Shown: positions 50,039 through 62,520, counted from the stretch's first letter. The stretch: DNA of 64,000 nucleotides from Phallusia mammillata (GCA_003260075.1 QLIY01000070.1:1-64000); one strand, 5' to 3'. Numbers and translations are program-made. Notes: generated by a model not told the origin, from the sequence alone.

Positions 50039-53000
50039 CCGTGGCGGTGATGAGGCCCAGGACTGACCGGACGAGCTTCGCGTGGTGGGAAATACCCTCC
50101 CTTACCCTCGGGGTAATAAGAGTTGTGGTGGTAATAAGGGGGAGGCGGAGGGCTGTGCTTGGGTGGCAGGTAATCCTCCCTCGGCTCTTCTCTCCTCGGG
50201 TAAGGATGCGAATATCGGTCATAGTATGGTTTATCATAACTGTTTCGCCTGTAACCGCCCCCTGGAGGTTCAGGAGGTGGCCCTGGAGGATAATAAGGTG
50301 GCCGACTGTAGTGGGGTTCTTTGGGTGGCCTTCCTGGAGGCTCTGTAGGCCTGTAGTCATCCCAAGGTGGGGGACTGTTCTGTGATGACCGCGACGAAAC
50401 AGGAGCTGGCCTACTGTTGTATATCACTTGGGGTATGACTCCACCAGGACCGCGCATTAGCGAAGGAATAGGTTGGCCAGGGACGGCGGGGGTCAGAGAG
50501 GGAACCTTTTGGGGTTGGTTTGCAGGCACACGTGGATGGGAATCCAGTTTGTAGCTGCCTGATGTACTTGGATGTTTGCTGGAGTGATAATCCTAGAAAT
50601 GGTTGAATAGATGTTAGAAATGTGCAACTGTTAAACAGTAGTGAAACACAGGCAAATTTAACTAAAAAGAGTGTTTTCCAGCTACAGATGATGTTATTTT
50701 ATAAGACCCAATGAATGCTATTTATCACGTTCTTTTTTTATCATCACATTGGATACATATATTATCCACTACAATACAATGCCATACTTGCTGTCTCCCA
50801 CATCCCAATGGAACCATGATACTTATTTAAACTGACTAATCCTGCTAACTAGACGCCAAATTGCAATGTGTAGATAGAACATGCACAATTATTGACAGCA
50901 ACATTTGCATCAACTGGACTGATCAAACATCCATATGTAACACCCTTTTTATATACCATCACACAGATATATAATATATTGAGGTAGAACTAGTGGCCAA
51001 TTAGTCAAATTTTATTCAGATTCATAAAAATTGTCTTAGCGTCACAGAGTTTTGAATTTTGAGGAACATTTTAGTGTTGCTGTCAAGTTTATATATAGGT
51101 TAATGTGTGGCAGGGGTTAAGGACAAACAGTGGTTGGATAAAATGCAAACACAGAAATCCCTTGCCCATACTTTTAGGTCCCCCCCCCCAGACGCCAAAT
51201 TGCAATGTGTAGATAGAACATGCACAATTATTGACAGAAACATTTGCATCAACTGGACTGATCAAACATTCATATGTAACACCCTTTTTATATACCATAA
51301 CAAAGATAATATATTGAGGTAGAACTAGTGGCCAATTAGTCAAATTTTATTCAGATTCATAAAAATTGTCTTAGCGTCACAGAGTTTTGAATTTTGAGGA
51401 ACATTTTAGTGTTGCTGTCAAGTTTATATATAGGTTAATGTGTGGCAGGGGTTAAGGACAAACAGTGGGTGGATAAAATGCAAACACAGAAATCCCTTGC
51501 ATACTTTTAGGGCATCCATCAATCACAAAAGTCATACACATCTTTGGAATAAATTGATTGGTCAAAACAGTTTACAATTTTAGGTCTACACTAATTATAA
51601 TCTGCACAAAGTAATGTCAACTTAACAGGAAAAACCCTAATGAAGGGACATAATGAACCTCAGTCTCAAGAACACTTACCAATGAAGAGCCTGGTCTTGG
51701 TGACCTAGTAGATAGGTTACTGCTACTGCCACTTGATGCCCCACTGTTATGTCGGGATCGAGAGTTGTTCAGCACATTGTCTAAAATAATCAATAATAAA
51801 CACAAATATTAATTTTGTACAAGCGTCAGAATGGTAATGTGAGCAGATAGATAAAGCAGTTCACCAATAATGAGAACAACAAAGTAACCAATCTGATCTA
51901 TTATTTATCAAAGCATTGGCCCTGAAATTCAGTGATTGAAAGACAGGAATTTGACTGGCTTTGAAAACATTATGGCATGACAAAACCAAATATTGTTCTT
52001 GATTTTAACAATGAACCTCTATAAACACATGCCTTTATAACCATGGAACACAAAAGGCTGTTGTTTTGTCATCCATGCCTGTGGTAGCCAAGTATCTGAA
52101 ATCAGTTTTGTCACAAAGAGACTACTGCTAAAACACTAAATTAAATGAACAAAACTAATTAGACACAAAGCTATTGTATAGACCAGCGGTTCCCAAACTT
52201 TTCAAAAAAATTTGCCTGGCGGACCCTTTGCAATAATTTTGTTATGTCGCGGCCCTATAAAAACAAAGAATGCTCCAGGAAAAACGCAAAAACCACACCA
52301 ATGAAAGAAAAAAACTATCAAATGCGGTAGACGTTTAATGAGATGGGTGCACTTGTTTTGCTGCAATTAACTCATTAATGTTTGGTTTTGGTTTAGGATA
52401 GCGCGACTCTCATGTCGTGTACAACATACAGTCGGTTTCGGTATTTTGCGAAAGCCTAATGTTTAAAAACTTTTCTAGTATAACATAACAGTACAGATAT
52501 AATGTTGAAAACATTCGCTAACTAAAGACTAATATAAAGCAAGCATTACATCCGAGAAACATTGCGTACCCTCTGAAACTGAAGCAGGGGTGTGCAACAG
52601 GCGGCGCGCCAAACTATTTAGTGTGGCCCTTACCAACACACTGATTCAGAGAAAAATGCAATTGTTCTGAGAATTCAGCAAAATTTTTCACTAGTTTTTG
52701 GTAAATCTCTATACTATCCCCCCCCCCACTAGTATGAGCTAAACCAGCGTTTTCCAACCAGTTTGCAAGTACTAAACCGAAGGTGACGTAATAATTCCCT
52801 TTGTCCAGTAAACAATTATTTTGTTGTGAAACCATGTAACTTATCGATGCTTTGAGAGAATTTCAAATTTATCGTACACATGAATAAAATTGTATGGCCC
52901 TCGCTTGATGTCCGAAATTGGTTTTATGGCCCACCGGCGAAAAATGTTGCACACCCTTGGTTTAAAGACTAATTCTCCTTGCGGACCCTCTGAAACTGCT

Positions 53001-56000
53001 GTACGGACCCCAGTTTGGGAACCGCTGGTATAGACAGATTCTCAGTTTATACAAATAAAAACAATGCCTGTTTCACCAACCTTTAGTGGATTCCCCTCTT
53101 GAATTGTGTCTGTGATCATATATAGTTGGAGTAGAGGGGGATCGTAAGGAGTTAATGGCCACCCTGGGAGAACGAGGTGAGGGTACAGAGTTTGGTGTTG
53201 CTGGACTCGACTGCGAAGGTAGATGTTTTGCAGCTGTGCTGCTGGTATGGGATTGAGTGTTGGAAAATGATGACTTCTTTGACGTTTCACCAGCACTACT
53301 TCCTGAACGAGCTCGATGTGAGGTACCTGATGAATTGCTTCTGGCACTTGGGCTCTTGCAACTATCCTGTGTGCTGCGTGAACTGTTGGAAAGTGCTGGC
53401 GAAGTTTTGCTGCTATTTTTCAACCTGGGACCTGTTTTTCGAAACAATAGTTCAACACAATCATTGAGAAAGATCTACTTGAAGGGCAAATGAACTTACC
53501 ATTCAAATCTAAACTATTCACACTTCCATTCTTGGGTGTATTTTGACCATCTGAATCTAAAATTTCAAAGTGAACGTATTACAAACAGGGCACAAGCAAG
53601 TTGAGCATCAACACGAAGTTATGATGCTTACCTTCCGTGAGCTGTTTCACTGTTTTGGTGACTATATCCATAACTTCCGCTGGCAATGTTTTGATTGCCC
53701 CTGTTGACAAAGCGCTTGACAGGTCACTTAACTTTGATTGGCCAATGCCCCCCCCCCCCAATGTTTTGATTGCCCCTGTTGACAAAGCGCTTGACAGGTC
53801 ACTTAATTTTGATTGGCCAATGGCTGGTTTTGCTGCCTCTGTGATTAGTTTGGAAAGGTTCTCCACTAATGTTTCATCCGATACCAAAAGGTTCCTGTCT
53901 TTGCTTGTTCTGGAAGTTTAAAGGACAGTATAAGGTTAATCACGGGTGAAAATCATTACATATATGTGCAGTTGTCCTCTTCACCTCTTCAACAGTACAA
54001 ATATATTTTATTTAAACAAGCTTAAATATCCGCCCAGGTTGCTAGGCATACTCTGGGAATAGAGTGAAGTTACATAAATGTTTACATTTTTCAAAGACAT
54101 CTTAAATTTTATGCTGTGGACAGATTGTGAAAGATAATTCACATAATGGTGAAAATCAAAAATGCTCACAACACGACCTAGTCTAATTTATCAAAGCATT
54201 GGCCCTGAAATTCAGTGCATGAAAGACAGGAATTTGACTGACTTTGAAAGCATCTTATAATACATTTCTAACAGTTTGACAACAACACAGCAAACAGTCA
54301 AAACATATGAGTGTTTCTCAAACTGTACCCCCTTATTAGCGGAGTCATTTGGGAAAATCCTGAATAATTCATTGTACAGCCAACATTGTTTATCTACATT
54401 TGTTTTCAATGTAAAAGCAGCAAATATTAGGAAACATTTAACCAAATTGTCCATGTTAGGAGGCATTTTCTTTGCCACTTCATATATTCTAACTGTTTAA
54501 ATATTTCTTAGGCCCCCCAACTAATGCAACTGAGACTCTGAAACCCCAATTTTGAGAACTACTGGTCTAAAAACTCATCAGCTCATACAATCAGATCACA
54601 AAGGCTGCCCAATTGGTGAAAATAAACAATGCGATAGCAAATCAGTTATAACCTACTCTGAATTTTGCCTTGTAGTGATTGTAGGTGATTCAGTTGAGGG
54701 GGAATTAGCCTGACTTGTGATGATGGTAGGTATTCCATTACTTGGCAATGTATTAGTTTCAGAAACATTTTCTTTTACAAAACTTGAGGTAGTTGCTTTC
54801 GGAGGATCAGCGATTTCCACTGACCCTGCACTGTTTTTTCTCACATCTTTGCTTCGCTTAAGATATTCTTGCAGGGAAACCTAAAAAATGACATTAACAT
54901 GTAAGAGAACAAGATATAGCCACTGTTTGTTACTTTGTACAAATAATCTGAAAAACATTTATGTTTCTGCTAAAAACATTTTTATATTTATAGCTATTTG
55001 TTGCAACAATTAAACATGTCACACATAATTACCTTCTTTTTAGTTGGGGCAGATTGTGCTTCTTCAGGAGTCATAGCACTGTCATTGTGTGTTAATTTCG
55101 CTGACACATCATTGTCCTCTGACCAGCTTGAAAGGATTTGAGTTGGGGACTAAAAACATCAATTTAAATAAATATAACCTGACTACCATTTTAAAAGTGT
55201 TTGTGCCAGCATGAAAAAAACATGTCAAAATGGTTTAATTCCATGCAGCATGGAGACAGCATGCACCACAAGATTAATGACCACAACAACTTCAAAATGC
55301 TTAAACAAGTTAAAATATTCTCCCATACAAAGCTTCTTTTGCAACTATAGCAAGCCACAGTGGCCAATTCACACCCACTGCAGTACCTCGCTGTCCTCAA
55401 TAATTTTGGCTGGTTCTGGTGATTTACATGCAGCCTGGTCAACCTCAAATTCATCGTCTTCTGACAGGTTCTACAACAAGCACAGTGAAGCAACAAAGCA
55501 AACAAAACTGCATGACATGAAGCAACCAGCATGCATGGTTAGTCCTAAAGTTTTAAAAGCTGTAATACCAACACTTCTGTTGCACATGCATAGTAACTAG
55601 CAGATGAGCCAAATTGGGCATTAGAAGTAATACTGTGTCCCAAGTTATATTACTGTGAATGAACATGGGTGACTTGCTTGACAAACCACATGCAGAAAAT
55701 GCCAATGCCATCATGCTTACAAGTAACAGTGTATGGGCAGATAACATGTACATACCTCATATTCCAAAACAGGATTAATGTCTTTTACAGGCATAGAGGT
55801 TGTGTTGGTATTTGATACATCCAAGTTTTCAGCAGGGGAGGGACCCTCAGTTGATTGACCAGTGTGTAAATCCGAAAATGTTTGTTTTGAGTTCGTGCAA
55901 CCATCAGACTCTTTTAGTGGTTGAGCAGGTAATAGGTTGCTGGTGATGGTTGCTGGTAAATCAGCATATTGTTTCAGAAACTTCTTTTTAAATGAACTAT

Positions 56001-59000
56001 ATGATTCAGTTTTGTTTGCATTTGGTGGTGGCATATCTCCATTAATTGGTGTGACACCAACACCAGGTTTAGGGAGCAGATCTTCTTTAATTGCCCGCTG
56101 CAGCCATCGCTGTAAATAGGTTAAGTTGCAAAAACGAAATTTGAACATAGAGGTAATGGTGCACTTGCCAACAAAATACACATATTTACCTTCTTAATAA
56201 ATTTATCTGCTTGGGTAGAGCACCTTCTTTCTGGTTGTGAACTAATGCCAATGCGTACATGACCTGATGGAATACCAGGCCTGTAATCCCAGTGCATGAA
56301 TGAACATAGTACTGGGGGGTCATTAGTGGGAGTGGCGGCACTGCTGTTGCATGGTGCTACAAAATAAACCAAAATCTATCAACCTTGTCACAGCACACAG
56401 TTAATCATTGACCAGCTGAAACTAAACCTTATTTAAACACTGGCCATATTGGCTTTAACACACCAAAGTATTTATTAAATCAATTGGGCCAGGGCTATAG
56501 CAAACAGATGATTAATATTTAACAAGCCTGTACCCAATAGAGGTTGGTTGACACATAGAACAGATACCTACCAGAAGTTTGTCCCTCTGTTGAACCATTT
56601 TTCTTGGTTTTTGCTGATTTGGTTACAGTGTTGTTGGCAGTTGGTGGTTGCTCAACACTGCTGGAACTTGTCGTGTCTTTTTGTTCAGGCAGGTCTTCAC
56701 TTGTCTTTGTAACAATGCCAAGCTGATTATGTGCTTCAACAGTAGTCGGTGCTTCTGAGGTATTCATGCTGGGTGGCAACTCAACGGGGTTTACAGAATG
56801 TTTACTGTCCTCTGTGGAAATCATATCTGATGATTCTGAAGTCCTTGCACCTGTCTGGTATTCGCAAGCACCATCACCAGAAAATCTGGTCATTTCATCC
56901 ACAATTTCAGGCATCGATTGTCCTGCTGATAAACCAGACTGTTCGCTGTCCAGCGATGCAATACGCTCCGACATATTTGAAAGTGCTGTTGTACTATCAT
57001 ATGAATGATTAGAATCCGTTTCCATAGCCATGCTGGGTGATAAAACACCTTCAAACGATGTCATTCTTCCACGCTTTGCAGTATTCCGCCTTCCACCTCT
57101 TGTAGATCGCCTCCTAACAAACAAATGAACAAAAATTTAGGTGTCGTTTGTAGTGATGGGACGGGTACCCGGTACTCGGTATCGATGGTATCGAACGATT
57201 TCAGTGGTATCGATACTCGTACTCGGTATCGAAATATTTTGTCTCAGTTTTCGATACCAACGTGCGAGTACCGAAGGCCGATTTACACTATAAGAACACT
57301 GAAAACTTTGTGCCAATATATGCTTCGGACAGTACAAATTTGGGAAAAAGTTCCGCCAGGTTACGTATATTTTTTTCGCTATCGTATGGAGATTACTTTT
57401 TTCTGCATGTGTGTGTGCACGCCTGTACGCCGGCCATGGCAGATAAATTAGCAGGTGATATGCAACTAAGTACAACACTGTACTTAAGTACTCGGTAATC
57501 GTACTCGGTACTCGGTATCGAAGGTATATACATGTGGTACTCGTACTCGGTATCGGTACTCGCTTCAAAACCTGGTATCGTCCCATCACTAGTCGTTTGT
57601 GACAATTCACAATGAATATAACATGACATACCTATTTGTCCGCCGATTAGGTGTTACAACTTGTGAAGGAGTTAAATATTCTTCGGATAGTTCACCACTA
57701 ACTGGATGGACAGAAGTCTACAAACACATAATGAGAATGTTCAATAAGAGTAAACAAGCTGTTTGTATGCATTGAAGTCCAATGTTTTACCTTAACTGAA
57801 TCTCGAGATGGTGTAATAGGTTCAGGTTTGCTGTGAGGGGTATGATTGTGATGCAACTCTTTCTTCTTTTCTTGTTTTTCCATTTTTTCAAATGCTCGAA
57901 TGTAGGCTTCCATTTTTCGCTCTTCTCTGGACTGCAAATAGTAAAAATTGTTTCAGTGAGAAATACAATAAAATCCTTTATGATACAATTGTGAGCATAA
58001 AAAGTTTTACATTTGGGTGTAAAACAGTAAACTTAATAGTACCTTTTTCCTTTGATTTTCAAGCCTTCCACTTTCATCCAATTCCACATCACCATATGCA
58101 TGGGAGGATTCATGATCAGAACTCAAGTAGCCGTTACCCTAAACAAAAAAAAGGAAATTTTTATGAACCACTTGTTTAGTCCAGACCTGAAACGCTAAGA
58201 AACATCTACAAAACACTTACATTTGGGTTTATCCGAGACAAAGGGAGTACAAGAGGAGAAAGTTTTTTCTTTCCAAATTCATCTTGAACAACATGCTGTT
58301 TTGTTGCATTCCTTAAAAATCTATTCAACACAAGGTTACATTAAAGTTTTACGAAGTATGCAGTGAACACTATTGTTGTAAAAAACCTACTGTTCAGCTT
58401 TTAATTTCGATGACTTAAATACAGGACAAATATCAGGGCGACCACAGCCACATTCAACATTGTAGGCACTGTTCATGTAAAGAGAGAGTCAGGTAAACGT
58501 GCTTTATAAACATACATTTGACTTTTAAACTTACCAGTTTTGATACTTAAAATCAAAAGGAATTGTTACTTCCTCTCCACTGGGAATATTTTCCTTGGAA
58601 TACACAAACAAATGCAGTTTATTGTTTTCCATTACATGCTTAACCTGTAAATGATTTTTGTTAAAAAATGTTCTCAATCGCTCAATACACATTTCACAGA
58701 AACCCGCACATACCTCACTGTTTGGATGACACGACCGCCTTAAATATCTGGAAACATTTCCAGAAAGGCGGGCATCAACACATATTTCAAGACCATCAAA
58801 ACCAGTGTAGAAGAACACAAACGGGTAAGGCCTAGGTTGTAAAAAATCATGCTTTTAAACACACGAAAAACAAATAGGATGTTAAAGAAAAGTTAATATT
58901 TACCTTTTGTACAGAACTGAGTTGCACCCCTCAAACTGATTGGAAAGCATGTATGTACCACAAACTTCAGCAATGGGCATTGCTACACTTATGTCCTCCA

Positions 59001-61396
59001 TTGCCATGACACAGTTTTTCAATTGCTGAACCTTCATCACACACAAATATGAGTATATATAAACAGATAAAAATGTATTTCAGATGTAATTCACACATAC
59101 TTTTGCCAACTGCTTATGAAGTTGACTTAAAATGGTATCATTGTGATTCTTTTCGTTGAGCTTTTTGGATGCAGAAAGGACAGACTGCAGCAAATCTTGT
59201 GTATACTGATTTGAATATATCTCCACATAAGAGTTAGTCCATTCCCTGTATAATCCATGCAACACAATGTCAGTTATGGATGCAATTGTGTAGTACAGTC
59301 TACTGGCCAGAACAGATGAACTACCTTAGTTTGTTTTCCCATACAAAATGATTATTTTCTACACATTTGTCCTCCCCAGGAGATTCCAAGCAGGATGACT
59401 GCAAACGAAAATGTTTTAAAGCCACTTAACAAATTTCAAACTATACAGTAAAGTTTTAAAGTTTTAAGAAAAGACTATGCAAAACAATTGATCAGTTTTT
59501 TATTGCCCAGGGCATTTTCACTTACTTTAGATCTGGACCTAGATCTTGCCTTCTTATCAGCACTGTTAAACTAAAAAACACACAAAAACACCATAAATAG
59601 ACAGCAATAACTAGCCTTAAACCCATGGGATAAAAGAATCATACATTGCAAGACAAATACAACATTCTTGAGTTACTGACCCTCTTGACAATTCTCTTGC
59701 TTTCATCTTTACTTCTCTTGCGTTTTTTGCCAGAACCAAAATGTGGAGCAGTTTTCTTTCCATTACGATTTGAAGTTATAGTTAAACTGGTTGGTGTTGA
59801 CTGAACAGAAGTGTAGTGAATCCTGGATTGAACATTACTGGTATCATCACCACTTTCGATGTCACTGTCTAATTCTGATGCCACTGTGCAGTGCAAACAC
59901 ATACGTTAGAACTGATACATATATGTACTAAATCAATCAACACAAAAATTACTTGATAAATCTTCCTTTTTCTTTGACTGTAACAAAAACGCTTGCTCCT
60001 TATCAACATGTCTGCAACAAATAAAAAATGTTGTAAATATTTTACACACAACATACCAAGTTTAATAGCTTGTTAAAGATGAATGTGAAAAAGCTTACCT
60101 GGGATTACACCTGTCACAATCATAGGTTTCTGGTATATTGTTCCGGTCAATATTCATACAGTCAATATGCTGCCAAACACCACATTTATCACAACAAATC
60201 ATGTAACCATCATCATGTGTAAAACTGAAAAATCAATTGTCAGCATAAGATTGACGAAATGCTGAAAACAAGGCAAGTCTGAAAGCACTTACCCACAAAT
60301 ACATCTGGTTATATCACCACTTGATTCTGAGCTAAGACTGTTGGGGAAAAAAGAAACATTGTTCTGTGTGACTTCAGAAGGTTTTTCTAAACCTGAAAAC
60401 AACATAATATGAACTGTGACAAATAGCAATTGCAAGTGAAGAATTGAAAAACAAAAAAGTAAACAAAACAGACATGCTTTTAAAAGCTCTGATTTACACA
60501 CAAATTACAGACATGATACAATACATATCTTTCAGTAGTTAAATGCCAGACTAAAGTTATAAATATCTTACTGACTTCCTGTTCTAGTTTAACCTCTCAG
60601 TCAGGTTTTACCTCTTGTTCAATCCAAAAAATAATTGTTACATTAAATCTTATGAACTAATTTTACTTATAATTACAATGCTCCAAAAACAAGCTGAACA
60701 ACATAAGACACTGTGCTTATGTGGCAAGCCGTGTCAGCTGAAGAAAAGTAATGTGCATAGATGTAAAGTTTCATGCCCAAGGGCCATAAAACAAGTGGTT
60801 CACTGAACACACTAACAACACAGAAGGGAAATGGTGATAAACTGATAGGCTGAAAACAACATTCCTGGGAATATTTGGAGGCTGATGTTGCATTTGTAAG
60901 CTAATGCATCTGGATGCATTATAAAAACAATTGTGCATATTACTTGAAACATGTTGCTTTCTACTTAGCTTACCATTTTGGTACAATGCATTGGTTGGAA
61001 CAGAGGGTGGCGGTGAGACAGTAGTGGGACAAGACTTTACACACACCATATTGGGATTAGACATCAAAGGTTTGAAGCAAGGTTCATTAGGGGAAAGTGG
61101 AGGAGTAGGTGGTGGCGGGGGCGCTCCATAGTTGTGGTCCTAAAATAAAGGTCAACAGCTTTATAAGGGTAACATCATTTGCAAACAGATATAAACAGTG
61201 GTCTTCTTACTTGGTATGGAAGCCCACAGCAGTGTTCACCATCATGCGAGTGAAACACTGGTCGTTGTTGGTGTAAGGGCGTCGCAGATGGTACATTTTC
61301 AATCCTGCATATCCAATAAAATCTTAGTAAAAAATACTCCTAATACATGCACAAAGCGGTACCAAAAACATACTTGGAGTTAACAGCCATGTCCAT
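49879..61396 (-). CDS. KMT2E: KMT2E (MLL5)-type chromatin regulator with PHD finger and SET domain
   Basis: Nuclear protein; its PHD finger reads H3K4me3 in human KMT2E. Exons (minus): 61374-61396, 61211-61304, 60974-61139, 60293-60392, 60099-60224, 59953-60011, 59681-59883, 59526-59570, 59325-59398, 59101-59245, 58904-59025, 58714-58831, 58535-58644, 58391-58468, 58221-58320, 58043-58138, 57791-57931, 57632-57717, 56572-57113, 56190-56356, 55756-56109, 55387-55470, 55033-55149, 54657-54880, 53632-53909, 53500-53556, 53081-53431, 51680-51780, 49879-50592. The sum is 1624 residues as assembled. [14 protein letters not shown] near the N-terminus matches human. PHD about 124-170 ([24 protein letters not shown]); SETD5 lacks this finger, hence the KMT2E call. 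SET about 346-490 ([32 protein letters not shown]); RRSC replaces the NHSC of active enzymes, so methyltransferase activity is doubtful. Later conserved islands: [43 protein letters not shown]. The tail is Ser- then Pro/Tyr-rich. Two assembly scars affect it (53748 and 49970), so length and C-terminus are unsure. Confidence 0.94.
49970..50035. repeat. 66-base poly-C run in the last KMT2E exon
   Basis: An unbroken run of 66 C would encode about 22 glycines on the minus strand, after HHRHGP. The flanks are not duplicates of each other. The residues read beyond it ([13 protein letters not shown]) do not resemble the Pro/Tyr-rich tail before it, so the reading frame and stop after the run are not trustworthy. 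Confidence 0.9.
50851..51512 (+). repeat. Direct duplication joined by C10 at 51180-51189 (seam 7)
   Basis: Copy 1, 50851-51179, and copy 2, 51190-51512, begin AGACGCCAAATTGCAATGTG and end near ATACTTTTAGG, with a handful of substitutions and small indels. In the last KMT2E intron; no coding effect. Confidence 0.92.
51898..51980 (+). repeat. Dispersed intronic repeat, copy 1 of 2
   Basis: Contains ATTTATCAAAGCATTGGCCC and GACAGGAATTTGACTG. The same block, about 75 bases with few differences, occurs at 54184-54255 in another KMT2E intron. No inverted termini are visible, so the class is unknown. Confidence 0.75.
52184..53027. mobile_element. hAT-type element carrying a nested second element
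   Basis: Ends CAGCGGTTCCCAAACT and AGTTTGGGAACCGCTG are exact inverted repeats, flanked by an 8-bp target duplication GTATAGAC (52176-52183 and 53028-53035). No transposase is recognisable. A second element lies inside at 52585-52958. It sits in the intron between the 53081 and 51780 exons of KMT2E. Confidence 0.88.
52585..52958. mobile_element. Nested inverted-repeat element
   Basis: Begins CAGGGGTGTGCAAC and ends GTTGCACACCCTTG, inverted repeats with one mismatch. Flanking octamers (AACTGAAG, GTTTAAAG) match poorly, so the target duplication has decayed or the ends are slightly misplaced. A C10 run at 52718-52727 lies inside, without duplicated flanks. Confidence 0.65.
53685..53822 (+). 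repeat. KMT2E: In-frame duplication joined by C12 inside a KMT2E exon (seam 8)
   Basis: Copy 1, 53685-53747, and copy 2, 53760-53822, begin AATGTTTTGATTGCCCCTG and end GATTGGCCAATG, differing at one base. With the C12 run the extra sequence is 75 bases, so the frame stays open and the protein gains 25 residues, including GGGG followed by a second [15 protein letters not shown]. Confidence 0.93.
54184..54255 (+). repeat. Dispersed intronic repeat, copy 2 of 2
   Basis: Partner of 51898-51980; shares ATTTATCAAAGCATTGGCCC and GACAGGAATTTGACTG in the same orientation. Confidence 0.75.
54309..54564. mobile_element. Degraded CAGnGGTT-family MITE
   Basis: Left end GAGTGTTTCTCAAACTG and right end TTTTGAGAACTACTG form an imperfect inverted repeat like that of the 21543 element. 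The flanking octamers do not match, so the copy is older or the boundary is eroded. Confidence 0.55.
57151..57591. mobile_element. hAT-type MITE with 8-bp target duplication
   Basis: TAGTGATGGGACG at the left end and CGTCCCATCACTA at the right end, 441 bases, flanked by GTCGTTTG on both sides (57143-57150 and 57592-57599). The interior is made of GGTATCGATACTCG-like repeats. It shares TAGTGATG/CATCACTA termini with the 19860 element but has a different interior. In a KMT2E intron. Confidence 0.9.
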
Positions 61397-62520
61397 ACAT
61401 ATGTCTCGATTTAAATTCGTAGACATTGCCAATGCCAAACTCATAATGCACACAGCACAGAAACGATTTTATTGGGTCAACATAACAATTAATTTTCCAG
61501 CTCAACTCCATCACATGAGTCGAACAAAAATCTTCATGACAACTTGACAATACAGTTCACATGTATTTTATGACAGGTGCCATGTGGACCACATTTCAAT
61601 TGAACCACACATTTGTATTGTACATCATTTCTATCACTGTAATAAAGAAACAAGATTCAAAATGGTGAAACAATGTTTTTACTCACTGTAGGTGTCATGA
61701 ACTGGTTTTACCAGACACAGTGTCATTAAAGTTATGGTTACATTGGTAAAAATGCCATTCAAAACATTCAGCAAAGTTGATAGAAACTTTCACATACTCC
61801 TAAGTCTATCCAACATAGTATATATTGCTATCAAGGTAACGTATAACATATAAACGCTGGCAAACACCTAAAGCAACACAAAATTAGGCTAAAAGACCAT
61901 AAAACATCATCACAATCATTTATCTGTAGCTCAGGCGCTTACAAGGTAAAATGTTTCAACTGAACTTACACAGAGTGTACAGCTCACTGGTAACTTTATT
62001 TGTAAATCTCTATCTTTTTACTTTAGTTCGCTACAGAGAAACACTGTTTAAGCATTCAAAACCACTAACACTATTTTGTAACAACTTCAAATAACAGTAT
62101 TCGTGAGATTCAAGTCAAATAAACGTTTAAATTGGCAATGTATCCATAAACAAACACAGCAACACGTCCCTCTATTTCCTTCTCAATTATTCAAAGATGG
62201 CAGCCAAAACCTCCATCAGTGAGGCGTGTGACGTCACAATGAAAGAGAGTGTGGTACACCAAGGCTTTTTCAGGGGCAAGCGGCTGCACCGAGACTAAAC
62301 GTCGGGCGTTCTTTCATTCTTTGAATAGTCGTTGTTCGGAAAAGTTTAGTTAAGTAACTGTGCGTGGAGAAGCATTTCGAACTGCTTTGCCGAGCCTGGA
62401 ATACAAAGCTTCTTTTGTAAAGTCTGCAGTGGCGGGTTTAAAGATACTGTTTCAGAAAGATCTGTTAAAAATAATTCAGGGCCAAGGTTGTTTTGTAGGC
62501 AAGTTAATCCTTGAAATATG
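61397..62520 (-). promoter_or_regulatory. KMT2E: KMT2E 5' flank and probable promoter with CRE
   Basis: Upstream of the first KMT2E ATG. A perfect CRE palindrome TGACGTCA lies at 62229-62236 in a locally CpG-richer block (62.15-62.42 kb), a likely start region for KMT2E, probably with a non-coding first exon. On the plus strand, ATG at 62200 opens a 33-codon frame (MAAKTSISEACDV) with a good initiation context; it could be a small divergent transcript, but nothing else supports it. Confidence 0.45.

Noticed and set aside
50041-50385. 114-codon plus-strand frame
   Set aside because: Antisense shadow of the Pro/Tyr-rich last KMT2E exon.
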